Origin: Microtetraspora malaysiensis
GTDB taxonomy: Bacteria > Actinomycetota > Actinomycetes > Streptosporangiales > Streptosporangiaceae
Assembly: GCF_001528665.1 (NCBI RefSeq)
Contig: NZ_BBYJ01000025.1
Span: 1-64,000, forward strand
Reading direction: 5' to 3'
Length of the DNA stretch: 64,000 nt
Below are positions 28,496-35,913 of this stretch, one piece after another. The notes below the pieces were generated by a model. It saw only the letters and a program-made list of their open reading frames with translations. It had not been told where the DNA came from and did not search any database. How positions within the stretch are numbered: the first letter of the stretch is position 1; each line of letters begins with the position of its first letter. The translations under genes were made by a program, and so were the position numbers.

Positions 28496-29158
28496 CTACC
28501 GGCGGCCGGGCGCCGCCGCCTCGAGGTCGTCGATGCTGCCGGACATGATCGTCCGGAGGTGTTCGGTGATGTGCGGAAGCGGCCAGTCCCACCAGGCCAG
28601 CCGCAGCAGCCGGGCGACGTCCTCGTCGCTGTGGCGGCGGCGGATGAGCCGGGCCGGGTTGCCGCCGACGATGCCGTAGTCGGGGACGTCGTCGACGACG
28701 ACGGAACCGGAGGCGATGATCGCCCCATTGCCGATGCGGACGCCGGGCATCACCATCGCCCGGTACCCGAGCCACACGTCGTTGCCGACCACGGTGTCGC
28801 CGCGTCCGGGGAGGCCGGCGATCAGATCCATGTGCTCCGCCCAGGAGCCGCCCATGATCGGGAAGGGGAACGTCGAGGGGCCGTCCATACGGTGGTTGGC
28901 GCCGTTCATGATGAACCGCACGCCCTCGGCGAGTGCGCAGAACCTCCCGATGATCAGCTTTTCCGGTCCGTAGTGGTACAGCACGTTGCTGGTCTCGAAA
29001 GCGGTCGGCTCAACCGGGTCGTCGTAGTAGGAGAACTCGCCGACCTCGATCAGGGGCGACGTGATCAGCGGCTTCAGCAGCACCACACGCGGTTGTCCGG
29101 GCATCGGATGGAGCACGGTCGGATCGGCGGGAACAGCCGGCACGGCACGGTGGGACAT
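28496..29158 (-). CDS. Vat-like streptogramin A O-acetyltransferase (xenobiotic acetyltransferase)
   Basis: 220 residues, left-handed beta-helix acetyltransferase. Hexapeptide-repeat signatures: IEVGEFSYYDDP, KLIIGRFCALAEGVRFIMNG, ANHRMDG with the catalytic His89, DTVVGNDVWLGYRAMVMPGV, IIASGSVVVDDVPDYGIVGG and LRLAWWDWPLPHI. The match runs end to end with Vat enzymes, which inactivate type A streptogramins using acetyl-CoA, and less closely with CatB chloramphenicol acetyltransferases. ATG with GAGGAG six bases upstream. It lies downstream of an erythromycin-esterase-like gene on the same strand. In a soil actinomycete it may be self-protection or intrinsic resistance. Confidence 0.88.
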   Translation of the reverse strand: MSHRAVPAVPADPTVLHPMPGQPRVVLLKPLITSPLIEVGEFSYYDDPVEPTAFETSNVLYHYGPEKLIIGRFCALAEGVRFIMNGANHRMDGPSTFPFPIMGGSWAEHMDLIAGLPGRGDTVVGNDVWLGYRAMVMPGVRIGNGAIIASGSVVVDDVPDYGIVGGNPARLIRRRHSDEDVARLLRLAWWDWPLPHITEHLRTIMSGSIDDLEAAAPGRR

Positions 29159-29236
29159 TGAGAACTCCTCATGAATGGGTGAGCGCTTACAGGATCCGGC
29201 GGATGTCAGCCGTCGGCGGTGGACGTTCCGGCGGGC

Positions 29237-29277
29237 GCGGCGCGAGGTCCACGAGGCGTCGAGGAGCCTCGCGCCGC
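29237..29277 (-). terminator. Hairpin between the esterase and acetyltransferase genes
   Basis: GCGGCGCGAGG (29237-29247) pairs perfectly with CCTCGCGCCGC (29267-29277) across a 19-base loop, in the 134-base gap between two minus-strand resistance-type genes. It may be a terminator of the upstream gene or an attenuator controlling the downstream one. Confidence 0.5.
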
Positions 29278-29292
29278 GGCCGGTCGTGTCGA

Positions 29293-30576
29293 TCAGAAGT
29301 CGACGGTGGCGTCGAGCGTCGCGGTGGGCGTGCACACGACGGCGTCGAAGGCCTGGTGAAGCGGGGTGTCCATCACGGCGCTCTGCGATCGGATCCGACC
29401 CGGCGACGCCGTCACCGGGTCCGGCCGACGCAGGTCGGTCACGGTGACGACCTCGCCGAGCCCGGCGTCGATCAGCGCTCGTTCCACGCTGCCGGGTTCC
29501 GGAGCGTCCAGGCGGACGGGTTCGACGGCGAAGCCGACCGGCGACCCCTCGGCCGGGACGCTCATCTCCGGCACCTCGCCGGCGGTGTGCGTCATGGCCA
29601 CGGCGCGGTAGTGCGAGCCGAGTTCCCGCGCCAGGTAGTGGCCCATGGGCAGACCGGCGAGGTGGCCGCCGAAGGTGACAGGGGTCTTCTGTATGTGGTT
29701 GTTGTGCGCCACCAGCACGACCCGCGCGCCGACGCCGGCGCGAGCCAGGTGCCAGTGCACGCACGTCGCCATGAAGCGGTCGCGGACCGAGGTGTCCCCG
29801 GGCAGCCCCGCCCCGGAGAACAGGTTGTTCATGGCCTGGAGCATGTAGTCGGCGTGGCAGGCCGCGTCCAGCTGCCGCCGGGCGACGTCGTAGCGCTGCT
29901 GGTCACTACGGGAGACGTAAAGCGGCTCCAGCGCGCGAAGTCGCAGCGACAGCCGGGCCAGGCCCGCGGTGAGCGCGTCCCGTACCGCCGGATCGAGGCG
30001 TCCCCACTGGGGTGCCGACACGGCGGCCGACCCTCCGGTGATCTCGTCCGCGGTCCGCAGGACGCCCGCGACGAGGTCGCCGGCGTCCGGGTCGACCAGC
30101 CGCAGGTACTCGGCGACCGGATCGAGGTCCGGCCGCAGGGTGAGGGTGTTCGGCAGATCGATTCCGATGACCTGGACGGGGCGCGGCCTGCCCCGGTTGT
30201 AGTCGCGCAGCCAGTGCAGCAGCTCGCCGAACACGCCGAGGGTGAGCGGGCCGCTCAGCCGGGAGAGGTCGGACTCCTCGCCGTCGCCGGCGAGCCAGGG
30301 ATTGACGGCGACCGCGTCGGCGGCGCCGAGTTCGAGCGCCACGTGCGTGAAGCCGTGCCGTTCAAGGAGGTAGCGGATGAGCCGCGCGCGGGCGAGGTTG
30401 AACTCGTGGACGAAGTGAGCTCCCTCGCCGATGCCCACAACCCGGGCGTCGGCGACCACGCCACCCAGTGGTTCGAGATCGTCGAGAAGCGGCTCTCGGG
30501 GATCGAGGGTGGTCAGGACGGCGGTCTGCCCCGCCTGGGTGTGGGTGAAGCGCGCTGAAGAGGCGCTGGACGTCAT
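29293..30576 (-). CDS. Erythromycin esterase family protein
   Basis: 427 residues, PF05139 family. VVGIGEGAHFVHEF (Glu51, His54, His57) is the catalytic-type motif near the N-terminus; others are FTHVALELGAADAVAVNPWL, GVFGELLHWLRDYNR, VQVIGIDLPN, and RVVLVAHNNHIQKTP near residue 300 (the conserved HNxHI). Characterised relatives open the lactone ring of macrolides, but many family members act on unknown esters. The start chosen (MTSSASSARFTH) drops a poorly supported 23-residue extension. It lies upstream of the Vat-like gene on the same strand, so the two could form a macrolide/streptogramin protection unit. Confidence 0.83.
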   Translation of the reverse strand: MTSSASSARFTHTQAGQTAVLTTLDPREPLLDDLEPLGGVVADARVVGIGEGAHFVHEFNLARARLIRYLLERHGFTHVALELGAADAVAVNPWLAGDGEESDLSRLSGPLTLGVFGELLHWLRDYNRGRPRPVQVIGIDLPNTLTLRPDLDPVAEYLRLVDPDAGDLVAGVLRTADEITGGSAAVSAPQWGRLDPAVRDALTAGLARLSLRLRALEPLYVSRSDQQRYDVARRQLDAACHADYMLQAMNNLFSGAGLPGDTSVRDRFMATCVHWHLARAGVGARVVLVAHNNHIQKTPVTFGGHLAGLPMGHYLARELGSHYRAVAMTHTAGEVPEMSVPAEGSPVGFAVEPVRLDAPEPGSVERALIDAGLGEVVTVTDLRRPDPVTASPGRIRSQSAVMDTPLHQAFDAVVCTPTATLDATVDF

Positions 30577-31007
30577 GGTGTGCACTCGTTTCTCTGCTGA
30601 TGATGATCCGGTCATCCACGTGGTGAGAAACGCAGGGCGAAGCACCGGGATGCCCCCGGAATCCGGCTCGGCGCACGCCGAGCCGGCGCCGGAGTCATCG
30701 CGCTCCAGCGCTGCTGCGTCAGCTCACCGACCGGTGTCAGCGAAACAAGGTGCCAGGTACCATAAGTCGATCTTATCCGGCCCCAGCATCGGACGGCCCA
30801 TCAGCGTCGCGCTCCACGCCCACGAGCTGTTCTGCCGTCTGGCGGCCCGAGCCGGGTTCCGGGTGTTCACCGTCAGGCAGGCACCGGCTGGTGTTCTCGC
30901 GGCGGACTGGCGTGGTGGTGAACCGGCCCTCGGTATGGCCTGACCGATGATTTTTCCGCGCCGTGTTGGTCTGTACGCCGAGTACCGACTCACAGGAGAC
31001 TGACGCC
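30577..31007. other. Gap without a recognised gene
   Basis: 431 bases between the esterase and the next plus-strand gene. Reading frames here are short, have no ribosome sites and match nothing I know. AGGAG at about 30994 belongs to the downstream gene. The stretch CATAAGTCGATCTTATCC at about 30762 is a relatively AT-rich patch that could be promoter material. Confidence 0.5.
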
Positions 31008-31571
31008 ATGCGGAAACTGACCTTCGGCATGAACCTGAGCCTGGACGGCTACGTCGCCGCGCCCGGAGACGACCTCGGCTGGAGCGTACCGAGCGACGAG
31101 CTGTTCCAGTGGTGGTCCGACCGGGTGGGCGCGACGGGCCTGGCGCTGTACGGGCGCAAACTGTGGGAGACGATGAGCTCCCACTGGCCGACCGCCGACC
31201 AGCAGCCTGGCGCAACACCGGCGGAGATCGAGTACGCCCGCCGCTGGCGAGACATGCCGAAGGTGGTGTTCTCCTCGACGACCAGCACGGTCGACTGGAA
31301 CACCCGCCTGGTCACCGGCGACGCGGTCACCGAGATCACCCGGCTCAAGGCCGAGGACGGTGGCCCCATGGACATCGGCGGCGCCACACTTGCCGCAGCG
31401 GCCGCACGGGCCGGGCTGATCAACGAGTACGTGCTGGTCACCGCACCGGTCTTGCTGGGCAGCGGCACGCCGTTCTTTACGGCCCTGGACAACTGGGTGA
31501 ACCTGACCCTGATGGAGACCCGGACGTTCCCCGACGGCGTACTCCTGACCAGGTACGAGACCAGGCGCTGA
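31008..31571 (+). CDS. Dihydrofolate-reductase-like (RibD C-terminal) family protein
   Basis: 187 residues. MRKLTFGMNLSLDGYVAAPG, ALYGRKLWETM, DMPKVVFSSTTSTVDWNTRL and MDIGGATLAAAAARAGLINE then YVLVTAPVLLGSGTPFF are the hallmarks of the YyaP/YwjB-type RibD_C proteins common in actinomycetes. They bind NADPH in a DHFR-like fold, but the substrates are mostly unknown, and it is not the housekeeping FolA. ATG with AGGAG upstream. Apparently single. Confidence 0.86.
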   Translation: MRKLTFGMNLSLDGYVAAPGDDLGWSVPSDELFQWWSDRVGATGLALYGRKLWETMSSHWPTADQQPGATPAEIEYARRWRDMPKVVFSSTTSTVDWNTRLVTGDAVTEITRLKAEDGGPMDIGGATLAAAAARAGLINEYVLVTAPVLLGSGTPFFTALDNWVNLTLMETRTFPDGVLLTRYETRR

Positions 31572-31678
31572 GTACCCGACCTCGGATCGGCCTGTGCTTC
31601 GGGCCACCCAAGGATCTCGTGGCGCTGTGTTCCGAGGCGATCGTGATACCCGCCCCGGATCACAGGCCGTGTATGTAA

Positions 31679-31797
31679 GAGCTTCACACCCGGCGCACCC
31701 AGCCGTTCGTGCGCCACCACGTCAATGTGCTGGGCCGCTACTCCTTCCGGCTGCCCGATCTGCCCGGCGGTATGAGGCCCCTGCGTGACGTCAGACG
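31679..31797 (+). pseudogene. Tn3-family transposase C-terminal fragment
   Basis: In one frame: RRTQPFVRHHVNVLGRYSF, then RLPDLPGGMRPLRDV. This matches the extreme C-terminus of actinomycete Tn3-type transposases (HINVxGxYSFxLPDLxGxLRPLRDP). A stop codon lies immediately before and no more of the roughly 1000-residue protein is present. It is a scar of a mobile element and overlaps the tail of the converging gene. Confidence 0.6.
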
Positions 31798-32345
31798 CCT
31801 TCGCGCAGGTACAGGTCGCGCAGCAGGCCGATCTCGCCGCCGTGATGCGCGACCTCGACCAGAGCGTGCAGCGCGAGCTTCAGATAGGTCTCATCGGCCC
31901 AACCGCCGGGGCCCATGCCTATCGGCGCCAACAGGCGCTTGTCGCCGAGGGCTGCGATCCGGGAGATGAAGTGCTCCCAGTCCTCGGCGAGCGCCTGGAT
32001 GCCCTCTTTGGCGGTGCCCGGCCACACATCGCGGTCGCCGTAGTCGGGAACGTCGTCGAAGAGGTAGATCACGTAGCCGCGCAGGCAGAGGTTGCCGATG
32101 TGCCAGATGCGCCAGGCGATCGTCGTGACGGGGTCCGGCGCCTCCGGACTCGATTCCGGAAAGAGCGTGGCGACGCGGAAGAGGCCGTCGTCGCCGGGGC
32201 GGACGCCGATGCAGTCGCTGACCGGCTCCCAGTGGTACTCGGCGTCGGTCAGGTCCTCAAGGCGCTCGAACAGCCGGGATCGCGCGCGTTCGAAGATCGC
32301 GAGAATGTCCCGCGTGGCGGGGCCGGGCACGATCATGTCAGCCAT
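31791..32345 (-). CDS. DinB superfamily protein
   Basis: 184 residues, four-helix DinB/YfiT-like fold. IFERARSRLFERLEDLTDAE is helix 1, TTIAWRIWHIGNLCLRGYVI carries the usual metal His, and LHALVEVAHHGGEIGLLRDL carries the HxxxH near the C-terminus. Metal-binding DinB proteins include mycothiol-dependent enzymes and damage-induced proteins; the substrate here is unknown. ATG with GGAG five bases upstream. It is flanked by a Tn3-transposase scar on one side and an integrase fragment on the other. Confidence 0.8.
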   Translation of the reverse strand: MADMIVPGPATRDILAIFERARSRLFERLEDLTDAEYHWEPVSDCIGVRPGDDGLFRVATLFPESSPEAPDPVTTIAWRIWHIGNLCLRGYVIYLFDDVPDYGDRDVWPGTAKEGIQALAEDWEHFISRIAALGDKRLLAPIGMGPGGWADETYLKLALHALVEVAHHGGEIGLLRDLYLREGV

Positions 32346-32429
32346 GTCAACTCCAGGGCTCGGTGGTTTCGGGTCGGTCAGGATGATCAGGATCGACGGG
32401 TCGGCCGACTCGGTCACGTGCCGCCGCCT

Positions 32430-32580
32430 CGGCGTGTGTGGCCGGGTGCGAGCAGGCCTCGCGGGCCTGGCCGCGGCGGCGGGCCTTGGACTGCGCGCCT
32501 TTGGCCTTCACCAGCGCGCGGCGGCCAGCGAAGTCCAGGTCCTCGATGTTCAGCGGCAGGGTCCGATCGATCGACGCCAC
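32430..32580 (-). pseudogene. Tyrosine recombinase/integrase fragment
   Basis: Minus-strand reading from 32580: [20 protein letters not shown] then [14 protein letters not shown]. This resembles the catalytic-domain start of actinomycete site-specific integrases (ILxLxVEDLDLAxRRAxVxxKG, where the Arg box comes just before). The frame then becomes unlike the family and ends without the HxxR and Tyr motifs. The 432-base gap (32346-32777) holds no other gene; plus-strand frames there are shadows. Confidence 0.45.
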
Positions 32581-32777
32581 CCGAACCCCCGGAAACCGTC
32601 ACCAACGGCACGGACACCGAGATCCTAACGACCAGCGATCACACCCGCGACCCGCTTCTGCCGTATTCCGGTGGCACCCCCGGTGAAGCGGGCTTCGCGA
32701 GGACCGCAGGTTCCCTTCTTGCGAAGTGGCTGATCCGGCCAAGATGCGCGGACACCCCACCCAGTAGGCGTCGATCG

Positions 32778-33152
32778 TCAGTGTGTGACGAGGTCCATGC
32801 GGAGGAACTCGGTGATGCGGAACAGCCTCGGCGGGCGCGCCACCTCATCGGGGAGGGCCTGGAACGCCTCGGCTTCCCCGACGAGGCGTGGGGTGGTGAG
32901 TTCCACCTCCCTGCCGTCGACCCGGAGCCGCGCACCGTCGGCCGCCAGGACGTTCTGCACCCAGTCCGAGCGCGATCCATACACCAGAACGAACAGGTAG
33001 CCGCCGTCGACAGGATGTGCGTCGAGTGGCGTGCGGTACGTCGCGCCGGAGGCGCGGCCGACGTGAATCAGCACCGGCCACTTCCCGCCCGCGATCGCAC
33101 GAGGGTTGAACACCCTCTTGTTCACGTGCCCCCACCACTTCGGCATCGGCAT
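32778..33152 (-). CDS. F420-dependent nitroreductase-like (DDN family) oxidoreductase
   Basis: 124 residues. NKRVFNPRAIAGGKWPVLIH, GRASGATYRTPLDAHPVDGG, and YGSRSDWVQNVLAADGARLR fit the deazaflavin-dependent nitroreductase family, which binds F420H2 in a split-barrel fold and is abundant in mycobacteria and related actinomycetes. The ATG chosen has AAGGAG six bases upstream. It is divergent from a TetR gene across a triple operator and is very likely repressed by it. The physiological substrate is unknown. Confidence 0.83.
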   Translation of the reverse strand: MPMPKWWGHVNKRVFNPRAIAGGKWPVLIHVGRASGATYRTPLDAHPVDGGYLFVLVYGSRSDWVQNVLAADGARLRVDGREVELTTPRLVGEAEAFQALPDEVARPPRLFRITEFLRMDLVTH

Positions 33153-33235
33153 CGGGATCTCCTTGTCCCACCCCGGCGGGGCGCGTCGCAGGTCAGGCAT
33201 TCACCGAGCCGCCGGCTGATACCGGCCCCGGAGGA

Positions 33236-33286
33236 CTTACATCTGTAAGGCGGCTTACGCATGTAAGGCTGGCTTACGCTTGTAAG
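33236..33286. promoter_or_regulatory. Triple TetR operator, CTTAC-N4-GTAAG
   Basis: Three 14-bp near-palindromes lie at 33236-33249, 33254-33267 and 33273-33286, spaced 18 and 19 bases centre to centre: CTTACATCTGTAAG, CTTACGCATGTAAG, CTTACGCTTGTAAG. They fill the region between the divergent nitroreductase and TetR genes. A TTGACA for the leftward gene (33288-33293, minus strand) abuts the third site. The arrangement is that of a cooperative autorepressor. Confidence 0.85.
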
Positions 33287-33316
33287 GTTGTCAACCGCCC
33301 ATGCCCCGGAGCCGTC

Positions 33317-33967
33317 GTGTCACCACCACCACAACCGCTCAGCAGAGGTCTCGTGCTGGAAGCCGCGATCCGGGTCGCGGATCGCGGCGGTGTCGAGGCG
33401 ATCACGATGCGACGGGTGGCGCAGGAGCTGGGCGTGGAGGCGATGTCGCTCTACCACCACGTACCGAACAAGGACGCGATCCTCGACGGCGTGGTCGACA
33501 TGGTGTTCGCGGCGATCGAGCTGCCCAGCGCCGAGTTCGACGACTGGCGCGACGCGATCCGTGCGCGCGCTTCCTCGGCACGTGCTGTCCTGTCTCAGCA
33601 CAGCTGGGCTCTCGGCCTGATGGATTCTCGTCGCGACCCGGGACCGGCGACGCTACGCCACCACGACGCCGTCCTCGGCGTCCTGCGGAAGGCGGGGTTC
33701 ACGCTGCCGATGGCCGCGCATGCCGTCTCGCTCATCGACAGCTACGTCGGCGGGTTCGTCCTCCAGGAGGCGAACCTGCCGGTGATGACGCCGGACGACG
33801 TCGAGGAAGTGGCCGGCGGCATCCTTGAGCACCTGCCGGCGGAGGAGTTGCCGTACCTCAAGGAGATGATCGTCGACCACGCCCTGCGGCCGGGCTATGA
33901 CCACACGAGCGAGTTCGGCTATGGCCTGGACCTGATTCTGGATGGGCTCGAAGCTCGGCGGAGGTAG
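33317..33967 (+). CDS. TetR/AcrR-family transcriptional regulator
   Basis: 216 residues. Helix-turn-helix at residues about 10-55: LVLEAAIRVADRGGVEAITM then RRVAQELGVEAMSLYHHVPN. The C-terminal part (DSYVGGFVLQEANLPVMTPD) is of the TetR_C type that binds small hydrophobic ligands. GTG start. It is divergent from the F420-type reductase, with three operators between them, so it most likely represses both and responds to the reductase substrate. Confidence 0.9.
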   Translation: MSPPPQPLSRGLVLEAAIRVADRGGVEAITMRRVAQELGVEAMSLYHHVPNKDAILDGVVDMVFAAIELPSAEFDDWRDAIRARASSARAVLSQHSWALGLMDSRRDPGPATLRHHDAVLGVLRKAGFTLPMAAHAVSLIDSYVGGFVLQEANLPVMTPDDVEEVAGGILEHLPAEELPYLKEMIVDHALRPGYDHTSEFGYGLDLILDGLEARRR

Positions 33968-34011
33968 AGCTCCCGGCACCACCACGGTCGCCGGCCCGCG
34001 TTCCTGAACGT

Positions 34012-34082
34012 GAGAAGTGCCTTTGATGGACGCTGACAGGACCTCGGGCGAGCCCTGCGCCTTCCGTTCAAAGGCACTTCTC
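34012..34082. repeat. Perfect 15-bp inverted repeat with 41-base loop
   Basis: GAGAAGTGCCTTTGA (34012-34026) and TCAAAGGCACTTCTC (34068-34082). It lies between the converging TetR gene and the tiny secreted peptide gene. The loop holds an inner GGGC-GA-GCCC hairpin. It could be a bidirectional terminator, or the ends of a small vanished insertion. Confidence 0.85.
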
Positions 34083-34097
34083 TTCACCGCATGTTCA

Positions 34098-34211
34098 TCA
34101 GCAGCAGAGGGGTACATCGGCCGACGCGGACGATGCGACGGCCACGCCACCGGCCGTGGCGGACACGGCGAACAGCAAGGCAGCCGTCAGGCGTACGAAC
34201 GTGCGCTTCAT
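34098..34211 (-). CDS. Very short secreted peptide precursor (37 residues)
   Basis: AAGGAG five bases before an ATG opens MKRTFVRLTAALLFAVSATA then GGVAVASSASADVPLCC and a stop. The N-terminus is an ideal signal peptide: basic start, hydrophobic core, and an ASA cleavage site, leaving only DVPLCC (or ADVPLCC) as the mature product. The ribosome site and signal make it credible despite its size. Alternatively it is the leader of a gene truncated by the inverted repeat just downstream. No processing or transport genes are adjacent. Confidence 0.55.
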   Translation of the reverse strand: MKRTFVRLTAALLFAVSATAGGVAVASSASADVPLCC

Positions 34212-34337
34212 GGGATCTCCTTCGTTGGCAACAGTCGGCCACCTCGGTCCGGGGGTGGATCCGACGACGACCGCAACGATGCACGGCCGACCCTGGGCGA
34301 CCCTTGCGAACAACCTTGAATCGGTAGCTCGGAACCG

Positions 34338-34529
34338 TCACACACTGATGATCGAGAGGTGGGGTGTCGGCACTCCGCCGTCGAGCCCGCCCGCGACGCC
34401 GCACATCGCCACGTACGCCGGCCCCCCGGCCAGGCCGGGGGCGATGGTGTCATCCAGGCGGGGCGCCGACAGGGCGCCGTTCAGGGACACGCCGACGGAC
34501 CCGCTAACCTCAACCTTCCCTATCGTCAT
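34338..34529 (-). CDS. Small hypothetical protein (63 residues)
   Basis: An ATG frame with strong GC bias at third codon positions: MTIGKVEVSGSVGVSLNGAL then a Gly/Ala-rich middle (GLAGGPAYVAMCGVAGGLDG) and PTPHLSIISV. There is no ribosome binding site, so it might be translated leaderless; it is divergent from the BldC-like gene. No signal peptide and no family recognised. The codon bias is the only support. Confidence 0.35.
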   Translation of the reverse strand: MTIGKVEVSGSVGVSLNGALSAPRLDDTIAPGLAGGPAYVAMCGVAGGLDGGVPTPHLSIISV

Positions 34530-34544
34530 CTAGCCTGCGCAATA

Positions 34545-34574
34545 TTGGGCGTTTAGGGAGTGATAGGGTATAAA
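34545..34574 (+). promoter_or_regulatory. Promoter of the BldC-like operon
   Basis: TTGGGC (34545-34550), an 18-base spacer and TATAAA (34569-34574), 33 bases before the GTG start. The surrounding 60 bases are notably AT-richer than the window average. Confidence 0.5.
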
Positions 34575-34606
34575 ACGTCATAAGGTGGGCCTCGGAGGGG
34601 GATGCG

Positions 34607-35041
34607 GTGGCGCAGCAGTACTACTCGGTCGACCAGGTGGCGGAGCTGCTTGATCTCCACGTCAGGACCGTGCGCGGCTACGTGCGGGACGGCCGGTTGA
34701 AGGCGACCCGCATCGGCAAGCAGTACCGGATCACGCGCGAGGATCTGGAAGCGTTCACCGGCGGCTCGGCGCCGTCCCCGTCTTCGTCCCCGTCCCCGGC
34801 GGAGCCGAGGGCCGAGGTGTCCGGCATCGTGCAGATCGACGGGATCGACCGCGACGCCGCGTCCCGCCTGGCCAACGCCCTCATCGCCACCGTCAACAGC
34901 CCGCGCACGGACGTTCGCCTGCACGTCCAGACCGTCTACGACGAACAGAGAGCCGCGCTGAAGGTCGTCATCCTCGGCGGCCTGGAGGACGCCGCTGAGC
35001 TGCTCAAAATCATCGAAGCGTTGATCGGACCATCGAAATGA
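34607..35041 (+). CDS. BldC/excisionase-like helix-turn-helix protein with added C-terminal domain
   Basis: 144 residues. Residues 5-52 (YYSVDQVAELLDLHVRTVRG then YVRDGRLKATRIGKQYRITR) form the MerR-like winged helix of the HTH_17 family, as in BldC and excisionases. A Pro/Ser linker leads to a 75-residue alpha/beta domain (SGIVQIDGIDRDAASRLANA ... VILGGLEDAAELLKIIEAL). GTG start with GGAGGGG six bases upstream. The ATGA-type overlap with the hydrolase gene implies an operon that it may autoregulate. Confidence 0.82.
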   Translation: MAQQYYSVDQVAELLDLHVRTVRGYVRDGRLKATRIGKQYRITREDLEAFTGGSAPSPSSSPSPAEPRAEVSGIVQIDGIDRDAASRLANALIATVNSPRTDVRLHVQTVYDEQRAALKVVILGGLEDAAELLKIIEALIGPSK

Positions 35042-35913
35042 GCGATATCTACAAATCCACCGAGGGCGAGCGCATTCTGCGGGAGCGCTACCTCGCCTAC
35101 CTGGACCGATGGCCGGTGCCCGCCGACCGGCTGCGCGTGCCGACCCGCCAAGGGGAGACGTTCGTCATGGCGAGCGGTCCCGAGGACGCGCCGCCGCTGG
35201 TTCTGTTGCACGGCTCCGGCGCGAACGCCGCGATGTGGATGCCCGACGTGCCGGTGTGGGCGCAGCACTTCCGCGTTCTCGCCGTCGACATGATCGGCGA
35301 GCCGGGCCTGAGCTCGCCCTCGCGCGCGCCCCTGGACTCCGACGCCCACGCGCTGTGGCTGGACGACGTGCTGGAGGCGCTGGGCATCCGGAGCGCGGCG
35401 TTCGCCGGGACCTCGCTCGGCGGCTGGCTGGCCCTCGACTACGCCATCCGCCGTCCGGAGCGGGTCGAGCGGCTGGCGCTCCAGTGCCCGGCCGGGGTCG
35501 GCCGGCAGAAGTACGGTCTGCTGCTGGGGTCGGTGCTGCTGCTGCCGTTCGGCCGGTGGGGCAGGCGGCTGACAATGAACCGAGCCATGGGAGCCGCGTC
35601 AACCGGGGCGACGCCGGAGGACCGGGAGCGCAGCGAGTACGTGATGCTCGTCCATCGGAACTTCCGGCCGCGGATGGAGAAGCTGCCGGTCTTCGGCGAC
35701 GACGCCCTGCGCGGCCTGACCATGCCGATGCTGGTCGCCCTCGGCGGCCGGGACACGCTGGTGGACTCTCACGAATCCCGCCGCCGCCTCCAGCAGGCCG
35801 TGCCGCACGTGAGGATCTCCTTCCTCCCCGAGGTCGGCCACCTGATCACGGACCAGACGCGGCCGATCCTGGAGTTCCTGCTCGCGCGGGAAGGAGCGGC
35901 ATCCAGTGGCTGA
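35038..35913 (+). CDS. Alpha/beta hydrolase
   Basis: 291 residues. LVLLHGSGANAAMWMPD is the oxyanion region, FAGTSLGGWLALDYA carries nucleophile Ser126, LVALGGRDTLVD the acid, and LPEVGHLITDQ the His. VIGEPGLSSPSRAPLDSDAH is typical of the YdjP/carboxylesterase-type group found beside regulators. ATG overlaps the BldC-like stop by four bases; the following DUF4180 gene starts eight bases before its stop. Substrate unknown. Confidence 0.87.
   Translation: MSDIYKSTEGERILRERYLAYLDRWPVPADRLRVPTRQGETFVMASGPEDAPPLVLLHGSGANAAMWMPDVPVWAQHFRVLAVDMIGEPGLSSPSRAPLDSDAHALWLDDVLEALGIRSAAFAGTSLGGWLALDYAIRRPERVERLALQCPAGVGRQKYGLLLGSVLLLPFGRWGRRLTMNRAMGAASTGATPEDRERSEYVMLVHRNFRPRMEKLPVFGDDALRGLTMPMLVALGGRDTLVDSHESRRRLQQAVPHVRISFLPEVGHLITDQTRPILEFLLAREGAASSG

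Noticed and set aside
30724-31218. Minus-strand open frame across the gap before the DHFR-like gene
   Set aside because: Arg/Ser-rich, no ribosome site, overlaps the supported plus-strand gene in antisense.
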